DNA of 64,000 nt. Origin: Methylovorus glucosotrophus (GTDB taxonomy: Bacteria > Pseudomonadota > Gammaproteobacteria > Burkholderiales > Methylophilaceae). Below, in pieces: positions 55,108 through 63,368 of this stretch. Location: the NCBI RefSeq assembly GCF_009858335.1, contig NZ_VMSE01000001.1, positions 620,001-684,000 of the forward strand. Reading direction: 5' to 3'. Position 1 is the first letter of the stretch, and each line of letters begins with the position of its first letter. Position numbers and translations under genes: made by a program. Below the pieces are notes generated by a model, which saw only the letters and a list, made by a program, of their open reading frames with translations, did not search any database and was not told where the DNA came from.

Positions 55108-56220
55108 ATGGCCACCATTACAAAGAAAGTCTCTGCAGCAACTCAGAAGGTAACTTATCACGTTCAAGTGAGGAAGGGCCACGTCCAAGCGTACAAAACT
55201 TTCACAAGGGAAAAAGACGCAAAGGCCTGGGCCGCGGAAATGGAATCTGAGATTTCCCGAGGCGTTTATCAAAGCCGGGCCAAGGCCGAAAAAACAACGA
55301 TGGCCGATGCCTGCGATCGGTACGAAGAAGAGGTGCTTCCCAGGCTAAAAGGAGCCGCGCCAGACAGGTCCAGACTGCTCAACATAAAGGAGCGCATTGG
55401 CCATCTCAAGCTGTCTTCTATCACATCAGCTGTTCTGGCCAGTTACCGGGATAACCGATTAAAACAGGTTTCGAAACAAACTGTCATTCACGAGCTGGGC
55501 TTAATCAACCGTGTGCTTAAGGCCTGCGTGCGCGAATGGGAGATCCCCATCCCAGGCGGAATTCCGGAAGTTACCAAGCCCACTAAACCTCCAGGCCGAA
55601 GCCGGCGTATCGAGGATGATGAAATCGAGGCAATATTAGCCGAGACGAAGAGCTTCGCTCTCGCCGCAATCGTTCGGCTGGCGCTCGAAAGCGCCATGCG
55701 CCGAGGCGAGATGGCCAAGCTCACCTGGGATCAAGTCGACCTGGAGCGCCGTGTAATTTTCCTGGAGGACACCAAGAACGGTGAAAACCGTCTAGTGCCC
55801 CTCAGTCTAGCAGCCTCGGCTGCCCTGAAACAGCATCGGGAAGACCAGTCTGAGGCCCGACGGTTGGCCATTGAGAAGCTACGATTGAAGAAGATTGAGC
55901 CTGATTTAACCCAGAAGAAATGGAGTGACGATCGGGTCTTCCGGATGCGTCCGGACAGCATTACCCAGGCCTTCGCGCGAGCAAAGGAGCGGGCTCGGGA
56001 AAAGTACGAGCAAAAGTGCCAGGATGGAGGTATCCAACCGGTGAAAGGCTACCTAACGAACGTTACCTTCCATGACAATCGGCATGAGGCGACAAGCCGG
56101 ATCGCCGACAAAGTGGATAACCTTGTTGAGCTGGCCAGTGTGACGGGGCACAAGGACCTGCAGATGCTGAAACGATACTACCACCCGAAGATTGAGGATT
56201 TGGTGAAGAAGCTGGGGTAA
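55108..56220 (+). CDS. Tyrosine recombinase / integrase
   Basis: About 370 residues from ATG 55108 (GTG 55078 is also in frame). An AT-hook-like basic start (MATITKKVSAATQKVTYHVQVRKG) and an arm-binding/SAM-like domain precede the catalytic domain. Catalytic residues: arginine in ALESAMRRGEMAKLTW, the box II HDNRHEATSR, histidine in SVTGHKDLQMLKRYY, and the tyrosine pair just after it. It is 80 bp from the tRNA-Arg fragment and points into the element, as expected for an island integrase. Confidence 0.93.
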   Translation: MATITKKVSAATQKVTYHVQVRKGHVQAYKTFTREKDAKAWAAEMESEISRGVYQSRAKAEKTTMADACDRYEEEVLPRLKGAAPDRSRLLNIKERIGHLKLSSITSAVLASYRDNRLKQVSKQTVIHELGLINRVLKACVREWEIPIPGGIPEVTKPTKPPGRSRRIEDDEIEAILAETKSFALAAIVRLALESAMRRGEMAKLTWDQVDLERRVIFLEDTKNGENRLVPLSLAASAALKQHREDQSEARRLAIEKLRLKKIEPDLTQKKWSDDRVFRMRPDSITQAFARAKERAREKYEQKCQDGGIQPVKGYLTNVTFHDNRHEATSRIADKVDNLVELASVTGHKDLQMLKRYYHPKIEDLVKKLG

Positions 56221-56382
56221 TAAGTGAAATGGGGAGTAAGGGCATGTCAATATACCCGCCCATAGCGGTCAAGATCTCCCCCACTGCTTAATGCGGCGGC
56301 GACACATGATGTAGCATCAAAATCCCAGTGAAAATCCTAAACCATAGCAGACGATAGGGTCGCTGACGAAGATACACTTTAA

Positions 56383-58116
56383 CTATTGGATGTTTTGTTT
56401 ACGCCAATTATCGACAGCAATTATCAGCCGGTTGTCTTTAACTGCATTCTGCCATTCATCCCAGAAATTCACCGTGCCACTATTTGGCTTATTCCGTGGC
56501 TCGTCGATTCTGATGCGACTTGGCAATAAGCTGGCATCGCCAACAACCAAAGCCTCTCCAGTATCAAGCGTTGGAAGGATATCGCTAAAGCCGCCAAGGC
56601 TGTCGGGAAGGAGACGTTTAATAACACCCTGATCTTCAGCATTGGTTAGGCGCATAGATACGAAGTTACTACATTGGCTAAGCAGAGTTTTGTTCACTTC
56701 GGATGGGCGCTGACTGATTACAACTAAACTAACGCCATATTTACGTCCCTCCTTAGCGATGCGCTCGAATATATCCAACGAAATATTGTCGGCAGAATCG
56801 GCCATGTTACGCTGAGGCATATATAGGTGAGCTTCGTCACAGAGAAGTGCAATGGGGTGGCGAAGTTCTGATGGAGTCCACTGCTGCACAGAAAATGTCA
56901 CTCGCGCAACAAGGGAGACGATCAGAGGAAGGACATCTGAGGGAACCTCTGAAAAATTGATGATCTTGATACCAGCCTTTCCATTCTCGCCCGTGCTTCC
57001 AAGGGCGGCATTGGCAAATTTATCAAGCCACGCGAAGTCAAGAATGTCTACGCCACCATTGAACATGAACCCGAGTCGTTTGTCGGAAATTTTGTTTTCA
57101 AGTCTGGAGATCATACGTGCGAGCTTGCCGAAGAAATCACCTTGCTTTTCGCTTCCGGGTTTGGCGCCTGGAACCATTTCGACGTTAATCGAATTCAACC
57201 TCTCCATAAGGAAATCGAGATCGAACGGAACAGGGCTATCAACAGTGAAGTGCCTTAGCAATGCCTGCTGGTCATTGTCTTCAAGGTACTTTCTTTTGCC
57301 TTGGTTAATTTCTCGCGCCATAATCATGGCTTGGTTAGGGGCATTCTGATCGCTATGATCTACAAACATTGAAACGAGCGCCTCATAAGAAAGCAGCCAA
57401 TAAGGAAGATAAAGCACATTGTCAGAAATAGTGCGCTTGGCTTCAACATCTGCTGGGCCTGCAACTTTGAAATGTTCAATGCCAGGGCCTATCAATGGAG
57501 CGTATTCGCCGTGAAGGTCAAAGACAATGGCATTCGCGGTAGAAAGCCCTGACATTTGCTCAATGATTTTGGCAGTTGTCCAAGATTTTCCAGAGCCTGT
57601 GCTCCCTCCAATAAAGGCATGGCGCTGAAAGAATTTATTGCCATTAAGATAGGCTACTGCATTTTCATCCAGGGTGTACTTTCCTAGCGTCAAGGCATTG
57701 CCGTCCGCTGATACACTTGAAAGTGTACGCATAAATCCTGTGAGGTTCTCGCCTTCGAGCGCGAAGCAATTCGCATCTATTTCAGGGACGCTTTCGAGTG
57801 TTCGGCGGAAAACATTCTCCCTGGATCCATCACGATCCAACAGGGTTCCAATCAAAGCAATTCGGCACAGATTCAATTCTGAATTTTGTTCCATGACACC
57901 GTCATCCGAAAGAACCTCGATGCCTCGTTTCCTAGTCACTTGTGTAATAAGGCCGATAAGGTGCTGCCCAGGCTTGCTACTCTGAAGTACAGCGAGATGA
58001 TTAACCTGAAGTCTTTTTAGATGAGAGATATTCTCAACATCCACAATGACATTCGTTGTATCAACGGAGGCAACCTTTCCGAGCGCGTCTTGATCCCTAA
58101 AGTTGAATATTGGCAT
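56383..58116 (-). CDS. herA: HerA-type ATPase of a SIR2-HerA defence pair
   Basis: A 577-residue hexameric-translocase ATPase. An N-terminal HAS-barrel-like domain (residues 1-100) leads to Walker A in FIGGSTGSGKSWTTAK (170-178), VFDLHGEY, Walker B in PIALLCDEAHLYMP (near 427), and the late VVISQRPSEVNKTLLSQCSNFVSMRLTNAEDQ. In SIR2-HerA systems the ATPase forms a supercomplex with the SIR2 protein and together they degrade NAD or cut DNA on phage infection. It starts 9 bp after the SIR2 gene. Its DNA is A/T-richer than the host flank. Confidence 0.93.
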   Translation of the reverse strand: MPIFNFRDQDALGKVASVDTTNVIVDVENISHLKRLQVNHLAVLQSSKPGQHLIGLITQVTRKRGIEVLSDDGVMEQNSELNLCRIALIGTLLDRDGSRENVFRRTLESVPEIDANCFALEGENLTGFMRTLSSVSADGNALTLGKYTLDENAVAYLNGNKFFQRHAFIGGSTGSGKSWTTAKIIEQMSGLSTANAIVFDLHGEYAPLIGPGIEHFKVAGPADVEAKRTISDNVLYLPYWLLSYEALVSMFVDHSDQNAPNQAMIMAREINQGKRKYLEDNDQQALLRHFTVDSPVPFDLDFLMERLNSINVEMVPGAKPGSEKQGDFFGKLARMISRLENKISDKRLGFMFNGGVDILDFAWLDKFANAALGSTGENGKAGIKIINFSEVPSDVLPLIVSLVARVTFSVQQWTPSELRHPIALLCDEAHLYMPQRNMADSADNISLDIFERIAKEGRKYGVSLVVISQRPSEVNKTLLSQCSNFVSMRLTNAEDQGVIKRLLPDSLGGFSDILPTLDTGEALVVGDASLLPSRIRIDEPRNKPNSGTVNFWDEWQNAVKDNRLIIAVDNWRKQNIQ

Positions 58117-58125
58117 ATGTTCTCT

Positions 58126-59139
58126 CTACATAATGACTGACATGAAGCCTTCAAGGCTCCAGATATTTTTCTCTACTTTAAGAGAGGAGCTGGCAAGAGA
58201 AGAGTAAACAACAGACTGGTTATCTGTTGCTCCTCGCTCTATGGCTAAGTAATTTTGTGCTTTTCCGCCAAGGATAAGCTTTCTTGCTGACTCCGAGAGC
58301 GCGTATGTGATGATGGTGACTGGCGCCCCCTGACGCAGACATTTGGCCATAAGTTTTGGCTGAATATGTTCATCATTGAATCCATATCCAATGCACAAGT
58401 ATGAGCCTGCCTCATTTATAGCTATGTCGGCATTATTGATGATGGACCGGAATGGCTCAAGGTGCGTCTTTTGGTACTTTTGCGTGCCAGGTGTCACAAT
58501 CTGAGGGCTGTAATTTTCAGGGATTTCATTGGCGCCTGAAATTGCGATGGTGTCTTCTAGAGGAGACTGAAACCAGTCCAGAGATCCGTGTACCTTCCAA
58601 ATATTCACCCTACGTGAGCAGGTTAATTCATCGGGCGTGGCTATTTGACGGAAAAATCCGTGTGTAAACCCAGTGTAGTGATGAATTCTGCTTTGGTCGC
58701 ATGCGTACTCTGCCAAGCGATCATAGTTTGTAGTGATGATATTTATCTTTTTCAGGCTTGATTCAAACATGTGCTCAAGCAAGCGGCTCAACGGGAACAT
58801 TGAGCGGTTTTGCAAGCCACTCTTAAAGATGCTGCGATCTTCAGCGTTTATAAGTGACCAAGTAGAATTTATGATTCTGCAAGTCAACTCCTTAGATAAA
58901 TCAACTTGATGAAGTGCCGCTTCTAAATCCAAACCGTCCCTCAGTGTCTGACAGAAAATCTGCCATGACCCCATCTCGGAAGCAGATAGTCCTGAAACAT
59001 CAGTTGTTTTAATCAAATGTTGCCCAAGCCCCCACATGCCAGAAATTCCATGTGCAGCCGAGGCTCCGCTACCCAAAATAATGATGGGAGCCTTGCCGTA
59101 ATAGTCCTGAGCTTGCTTTTCGTAATTAATGTCAGACAA
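58126..59139 (-). CDS. SIR2-family NADase of a SIR2-HerA defence pair
   Basis: A 337-residue SIR2-like protein. The NAD pocket is in ILGSGASAAHGISG (residues 22-34). The key asparagine is N138 in ITTNYDRLAEYA, the catalytic histidine is H184 in KVHGSLDW, and CIGYGFNDEHIQPKL is typical of SIR2_2 proteins. No zinc cysteine set is present, so it is a defence NADase type rather than a deacetylase. It is promoter-proximal to herA, 9 bp apart. Confidence 0.92.
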   Translation of the reverse strand: MSDINYEKQAQDYYGKAPIIILGSGASAAHGISGMWGLGQHLIKTTDVSGLSASEMGSWQIFCQTLRDGLDLEAALHQVDLSKELTCRIINSTWSLINAEDRSIFKSGLQNRSMFPLSRLLEHMFESSLKKINIITTNYDRLAEYACDQSRIHHYTGFTHGFFRQIATPDELTCSRRVNIWKVHGSLDWFQSPLEDTIAISGANEIPENYSPQIVTPGTQKYQKTHLEPFRSIINNADIAINEAGSYLCIGYGFNDEHIQPKLMAKCLRQGAPVTIITYALSESARKLILGGKAQNYLAIERGATDNQSVVYSSLASSSLKVEKNIWSLEGFMSVIM

Positions 59140-59433
59140 AGTGTTATCCCTTTGTTATTTTAACGACCTGAAACTGCGAGATAAGGCAAGCATTTGAATG
59201 CCGCACCACGCGGATAGATAATAAACGAAATACATATTAGATATTGCGATTGTAGGACTTGCAGCTGTTTAGTAAATTAGTGGTGTTTAATAGATGAGTT
59301 AAATGAAATGAAAAAAATGTCCTTAGGTCAACGAATAGTAATTGTGATAGAGAGGGGCGCTGAAGATGTTGCTTCCTTGGAAAAATGACTTTCAATCAAG
59401 CAATCGTAGTTATTAGAAATTATCGATAAGCCC
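59140..59433. other. AT-rich spacer between the SIR2 and SRAP genes
   Basis: These 294 bases separate two divergent genes and must hold both promoters. A 26-codon frame at 59308-59388 (MKKMSLGQRIVIVIERG...) has a weak ribosome site and could be a short gene or a remnant; I do not count it as a gene. No clear palindrome is seen. Confidence 0.45.
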
Positions 59434-60087
59434 ATGTGCTCCCACTACGACCCCGTCCTCAACGCCCAAAAGCTGAAGCAGCACTTCGGCGTCGATGATC
59501 TTCCGCCAGGTCTCAAGCCCAGCCTATGGCCTACCTATGTGGGACCATTCCTCCGCAAGCACGAGCATGCCGATGTAGGTGACGAAGCCGTACCATTCAA
59601 AGAATTGATGGTTGGCTCCTTCGGCCTGATCCCCCATTGGGCCAAGGATACCAAGATTGCCCGGCAAACCTATAACGCCAGGTCGGAGACCGTCCATGAG
59701 AAACCGGCATTCCGGGATTCCTGGCGCTTGAATCGCCATTGCATCATTCCGGCTGAGGCGATCTTCGAACCCGACTGGCGATCCGGTAAAGGAGTGGCCA
59801 CCCGGATAGTCCGGACGGACGGGAAACCGATGGGGATTGCCGGGATATGGACCGGGTGGAAGAACCCGGCTAACGGGGAGATCCTACGCAGTTTTTCAAT
59901 GCTGACGGTGAATGCCGATGATCATTCGTTCATGCGCAACTTTCACAAGCCTGACGACGAAAAGCGCATGGTGGTGATCCTGCATGAGGATGAGTATGAT
60001 GGATGGCTCAATTCAACCGCAGAGGATGCCCGGCATTATCTGCGGCAGTATCCGGCAGATGGCATGAGAGTGGCGGTCCATGACTAA
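59434..60087 (+). CDS. SOS-response-associated peptidase-like protein (SRAP/YedK)
   Basis: A 217-residue SRAP protein. The second residue, Cys2 in MCSHYDP, becomes the N-terminal nucleophile that links to abasic sites in single-stranded DNA. Also present are YNARSETVHEKPAFRDSW, HCIIPAEAIFEP, AGIWTGW and FSMLTVNADDHSFMRNFHKPDDEKRMVVIL with the active histidine. YedK/HMCES proteins protect abasic sites. It overlaps the next gene by 8 bp. Confidence 0.94.
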   Translation: MCSHYDPVLNAQKLKQHFGVDDLPPGLKPSLWPTYVGPFLRKHEHADVGDEAVPFKELMVGSFGLIPHWAKDTKIARQTYNARSETVHEKPAFRDSWRLNRHCIIPAEAIFEPDWRSGKGVATRIVRTDGKPMGIAGIWTGWKNPANGEILRSFSMLTVNADDHSFMRNFHKPDDEKRMVVILHEDEYDGWLNSTAEDARHYLRQYPADGMRVAVHD

Positions 60088-60304
60088 TTACGAAAAACTG
60101 GTTTCCCAAGTGGAGGCGATCCTGACGGATGCCGGGGATCCGGATGTGAAGGATTTCGATGCTGCGGCCTGGCTAGAGGAATGGCTACAAACCCCGGCTC
60201 CTGCGCTGGGAGGTGTTGTGCCGGCAAGTATTGTGGAGTCTGCTGAGGGATTTAAACTTGTTTCTGGCATGATTAAGAAAATTCATGCTGGGGTGTTTGC
60301 GTAA
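60080..60304 (+). CDS. DUF2384 (MbcA/ParS-type antitoxin C-terminal domain) protein, no toxin seen
   Basis: A 74-residue protein with DAAAWLEEWLQTPAPALGGVVPASIVESAEGFKLVSGMIKKIHAGVFA, the end domain of Xre/MbcA/ParS antitoxins. The DNA-binding half of larger antitoxins is absent, and no RES-domain toxin gene is next to it. It overlaps the SRAP gene by 8 bp, so its partner may be SRAP. Whether it acts as an antitoxin is open. Confidence 0.8.
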   Translation: MTNYEKLVSQVEAILTDAGDPDVKDFDAAAWLEEWLQTPAPALGGVVPASIVESAEGFKLVSGMIKKIHAGVFA

Positions 60305-60346
60305 ATACTATTACCGTACTTTTGCTTAATTTTACTCAAAGTAAAT

Positions 60347-60655
60347 ATGACTAAATCAGAACTTATAAATATTTTGGCCGAGAAATTCCAAGAAATCCCC
60401 CATGATGATACTGAGATGGCAGTTAATGTGATTCTGGATGCCATGACCAAAACCCTAGGTAATCATGATCGAATAGAGATAAGAGGGTTTGGCAGCTTTG
60501 TGGTTAAATATAAGCTCGCTCGCAATGCTCGTAATCCTAAAACTGGTGAGGCAGTTTATGTTGAGGAAAAAGCAGCCCCACATTTTAAAGCTGGAATAGA
60601 GTTAAAGCAGCGAGTAAATAAATCGATGGAACCGACTATCAAATTGGCTGCTTAA
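60347..60655 (+). CDS. IHF-beta-like DNA-bending protein
   Basis: A 102-residue HU/IHF-family protein. It has MTKSELINILAEKF, the arm motif RIEIRGFGSFVVKYKLARNARNPKTGEAVYVEEKAAPHFKAG and a basic tail. The RGFGSF and NPKTG elements mark it as an IHF beta type. Located in the element, it may help integrase bend DNA at the att site, while the host should have its own ihfB elsewhere. Confidence 0.9.
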   Translation: MTKSELINILAEKFQEIPHDDTEMAVNVILDAMTKTLGNHDRIEIRGFGSFVVKYKLARNARNPKTGEAVYVEEKAAPHFKAGIELKQRVNKSMEPTIKLAA

Positions 60656-60751
60656 GGCTTGATTTTTTTCAAAGAATCATAGTCCAACTTTATTACCTCT
60701 TTTAATTTTTGAAATGATATCCAATGCATTATCGAATTTAAATTTCATTTC

Positions 60752-61195
60752 TTACTGATTAGATTTAGGTGTAATGTCAGATACAAATCCAAACGCATGA
60801 GGAAGAGGGCTGTAAGAGTTTTTCAAATTATAGCCTAGCATGAGTAGCCATTTTGAGCTGTGGGATGGAGAGTTTAACAAACCAGAAAATATAAATGGAT
60901 CACTTGTTGTCATAAACTGAATTACTTTACTTTTTAGAGTAGTTTGAAATTCCGTAGCGAAACTATTGATCCAGTTGGATTGAGTGGTCGAAATCTCGGA
61001 AAAGAGTTCATAAATTTGTATTAATTCTTTCGACCAGAATATTTTTTTATATTCAAAATCGATGACCCAGAAGCCAGTCAAAGAACCATTGCTAGCAAGC
61101 TTCTGAAGCTGCTTTGAAATTGGTGTTTTCATAAGTGCTTTTGAAAACTCTGTGTTTTCACTTATTGCACAAATTTCAAAACCATCCAAAATCAT
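60752..61195 (-). CDS. Small PAS-like protein
   Basis: A 147-residue protein whose core reads like a PAS fold: GSLTGFWVIDFEYKKIFWSKELIQIYELF, a middle helix, FIFSGLLNSPSHSSKWLLMLGYNL and a last strand AFGFVSDITPK. No output domain is attached. It is the last gene of the leftward group, 24 bp after the GGDEF-EAL gene, and may serve as a separate sensory partner for it. The assignment rests on pattern only. Confidence 0.6.
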   Translation of the reverse strand: MILDGFEICAISENTEFSKALMKTPISKQLQKLASNGSLTGFWVIDFEYKKIFWSKELIQIYELFSEISTTQSNWINSFATEFQTTLKSKVIQFMTTSDPFIFSGLLNSPSHSSKWLLMLGYNLKNSYSPLPHAFGFVSDITPKSNQ

Positions 61196-61219
61196 GATCG
61201 TTTAATTAACTCGGGAAAG

Positions 61220-63367
61220 TTAATTCATTTCACGCTTCGGTAGGCTTATATGAAAGCCTTGAACATAATCAATTTTCATATGCTGAAGTGCTTCAAGTAT
61301 CTCTTGATTTTCCACAAACTCAGCAATCGTTTGTATCCCAAGATCATGACATAGGCGAGAAAGGTTGCTGACAAGAGCATAGTCAACCTTTGAGTTCAAT
61401 ATATTACGAACGAACGCTCCGTCTATTTTGACGTATTCAAATCGCAACTCTCTCAGGTAATGAAAGGAGTTGTAACCGCTCCCAAAATCATCAAGGGCAA
61501 AGGCAAATCCTTTATCGCGTAATTTCGCAAGAAATTTTCGCATATTAGTCATGTCGCTAATCGCGTCGCGTTCTAATATTTCAAATACAACATGAGAAGG
61601 GGGTATTTTCAATTGATGACACAACTCTTCCGCATAGCCTAATATTCCTCGGCCTTGTATTTCCTGTGCCGATAGATTCAGAAATAATTTAGCCTCAGGA
61701 TGCGCAGTGTTGTGTAGTTGATATTTGTCATTAAAAGCATGTTCTATAATGGCACGATCCAACTCTCTTGCTAGACCGTACTTCTCAATTGCCTCTATAA
61801 ATATGCCTGCAGAGATTGTTTCACCAGTGGGTTCTACTAGTCTTGCCAGTGTTTCATAGGCAAAAACCTCTTGGGTACGGCAATTTACAATTGGCTGATA
61901 ATATGGGATGAATCTTTTTTCTTGTAATGCCTTCCGTAATTTTTCAGCATAATCTCGGGTAAGGCGGCTAGTCTCTACACGATCTTTCAATGCGTCTAAC
62001 GTGCAAGATCCATTTTTACCCATTTCTTTTGCCCGATACATCGCGACATCCATCCCAGCAAGGAGGTCAGTCAGGTTGTTCGTATCATTAGGGTAGTTAG
62101 CTATACCAATCGAAACTGTCTGATGAAACTCTCGATTGTCAGAAGAGAAAAACGATTTATCTCTTAAGCATTTACCAAGGGCCTCAGCGACAACCCTGGC
62201 ACCTTCCCGGTTTGTCTCAGTTAAAATGACAACAAACTCATCGCCCCCGATACGCGCTGCCAAATCACCCATGCGAATATTGCTCTGCAATATCTCGGCA
62301 ACCCCTCTTAGAACCTCGTCCCCTGTTAAATGACCATAGGTATCGTTGATGTCTTTAAAATCGTCTAAATCAAGTAGAAGCAACGAGAACTCATGCTGAT
62401 GGCGTGCTGAACGCCCAATTTCGTATTCCAGCATGTGATTAAATTGTCGACGGTTATAAAGCCCCGTGAGCGGATCATGCATGGAGTAGTACTCAAGCTC
62501 AGCAAGAGACCGAGATAGAACCTTGCTTGACCCAACAACCATAACCATGACCGAAAGAATCGATCTGAGAACACTGTCCTCCTGAGGCGTCAGGTTAGCG
62601 GTCGAAACATATGCAACGCCCAGCAAGCCGGCTAATTTAGGCGTGTGCTGTGGGACAGTCACCGTGATCATCCGTAAATCATCGGAGCTGTCGTTATCCC
62701 CTGTCGCTTTGATATAAAACTCTTCTATATCTAGCGCTACAGAGCTAGTGATATTCATGCTATTCAGAACTTGAGTGGTACAAAGCTCTCTTGCGATTTT
62801 TTTTGAATTTTCTGAATGATTTCCAATGAAATATAAAAAGAGCGATAACCCGGATTCTTCAGAGAAGGCGATATAAAAGAAGTTAAATGGAAAAATCGAA
62901 TGGAAATCTGCAAGGATCTCTTGAACGAACTCTTGCCAATGGGACACATGCTCATGAGACAAAATAATTCTCTCTAAAACGGCGCTTTGGCGTTCGAGCA
63001 AATCCTTCTCTATTAATGTGTCAGATAAGTCTGAAAGAGTAGTATGGAATTCTCCCATTAGTGCCTGGACATAATCACCGTTGCGATACCATTGCCTGTT
63101 TCGCTCTTGGAATAAGATATTGAGGGTGGAATCCAAGCGGCTGAAAGTTTGGATGATTCCTTCGACAGAAGATAATGTGTCCTGATTTTTTGCATGTTCT
63201 GCAATTGCCTTCAATGCACTCACAGTGTCCTGGTGGACACTGCGGATAAGTTGTACAACTTCACCACCAAAGGCTTTGGTACGTGTTTGACTCTCCATTA
63301 ATGCAGCAAGACGATCAATGACGCGTTGCCGCACAGTCTCTAAAGTTGTGGTCTCAATCCCTGGCAT
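61220..63367 (-). CDS. Cytosolic GGDEF-EAL protein with GAF-like sensor
   Basis: About 715 residues from ATG 63367, one base after the upstream stop (a GTG five codons earlier would overlap it). An N-terminal helical bundle (1-130) leads to a GAF-like domain (135-290). The GGDEF domain has DPLTGLYNRR and RIGGDEF, with an intact RxxD inhibitory site (RMGD, five residues before GGDEF). The EAL domain shows the ETL variant (YETLARL) plus LFLNLSAQE, FEILERDAISD, DDFGSGYNSF, VKIDGAFV and AEFVENQE, so hydrolysis is plausible. No membrane helix is present. It follows a diiron/ODP-type gene with no gap. Confidence 0.92.
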   Translation of the reverse strand: MPGIETTTLETVRQRVIDRLAALMESQTRTKAFGGEVVQLIRSVHQDTVSALKAIAEHAKNQDTLSSVEGIIQTFSRLDSTLNILFQERNRQWYRNGDYVQALMGEFHTTLSDLSDTLIEKDLLERQSAVLERIILSHEHVSHWQEFVQEILADFHSIFPFNFFYIAFSEESGLSLFLYFIGNHSENSKKIARELCTTQVLNSMNITSSVALDIEEFYIKATGDNDSSDDLRMITVTVPQHTPKLAGLLGVAYVSTANLTPQEDSVLRSILSVMVMVVGSSKVLSRSLAELEYYSMHDPLTGLYNRRQFNHMLEYEIGRSARHQHEFSLLLLDLDDFKDINDTYGHLTGDEVLRGVAEILQSNIRMGDLAARIGGDEFVVILTETNREGARVVAEALGKCLRDKSFFSSDNREFHQTVSIGIANYPNDTNNLTDLLAGMDVAMYRAKEMGKNGSCTLDALKDRVETSRLTRDYAEKLRKALQEKRFIPYYQPIVNCRTQEVFAYETLARLVEPTGETISAGIFIEAIEKYGLARELDRAIIEHAFNDKYQLHNTAHPEAKLFLNLSAQEIQGRGILGYAEELCHQLKIPPSHVVFEILERDAISDMTNMRKFLAKLRDKGFAFALDDFGSGYNSFHYLRELRFEYVKIDGAFVRNILNSKVDYALVSNLSRLCHDLGIQTIAEFVENQEILEALQHMKIDYVQGFHISLPKREMN

Positions 63368-63368
63368 T

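Noticed and set aside
59308..59388. A 26-codon open frame between the SIR2 and SRAP genes
   Set aside because: It is too short, has a weak ribosome site and no recognisable family; it may be a remnant.
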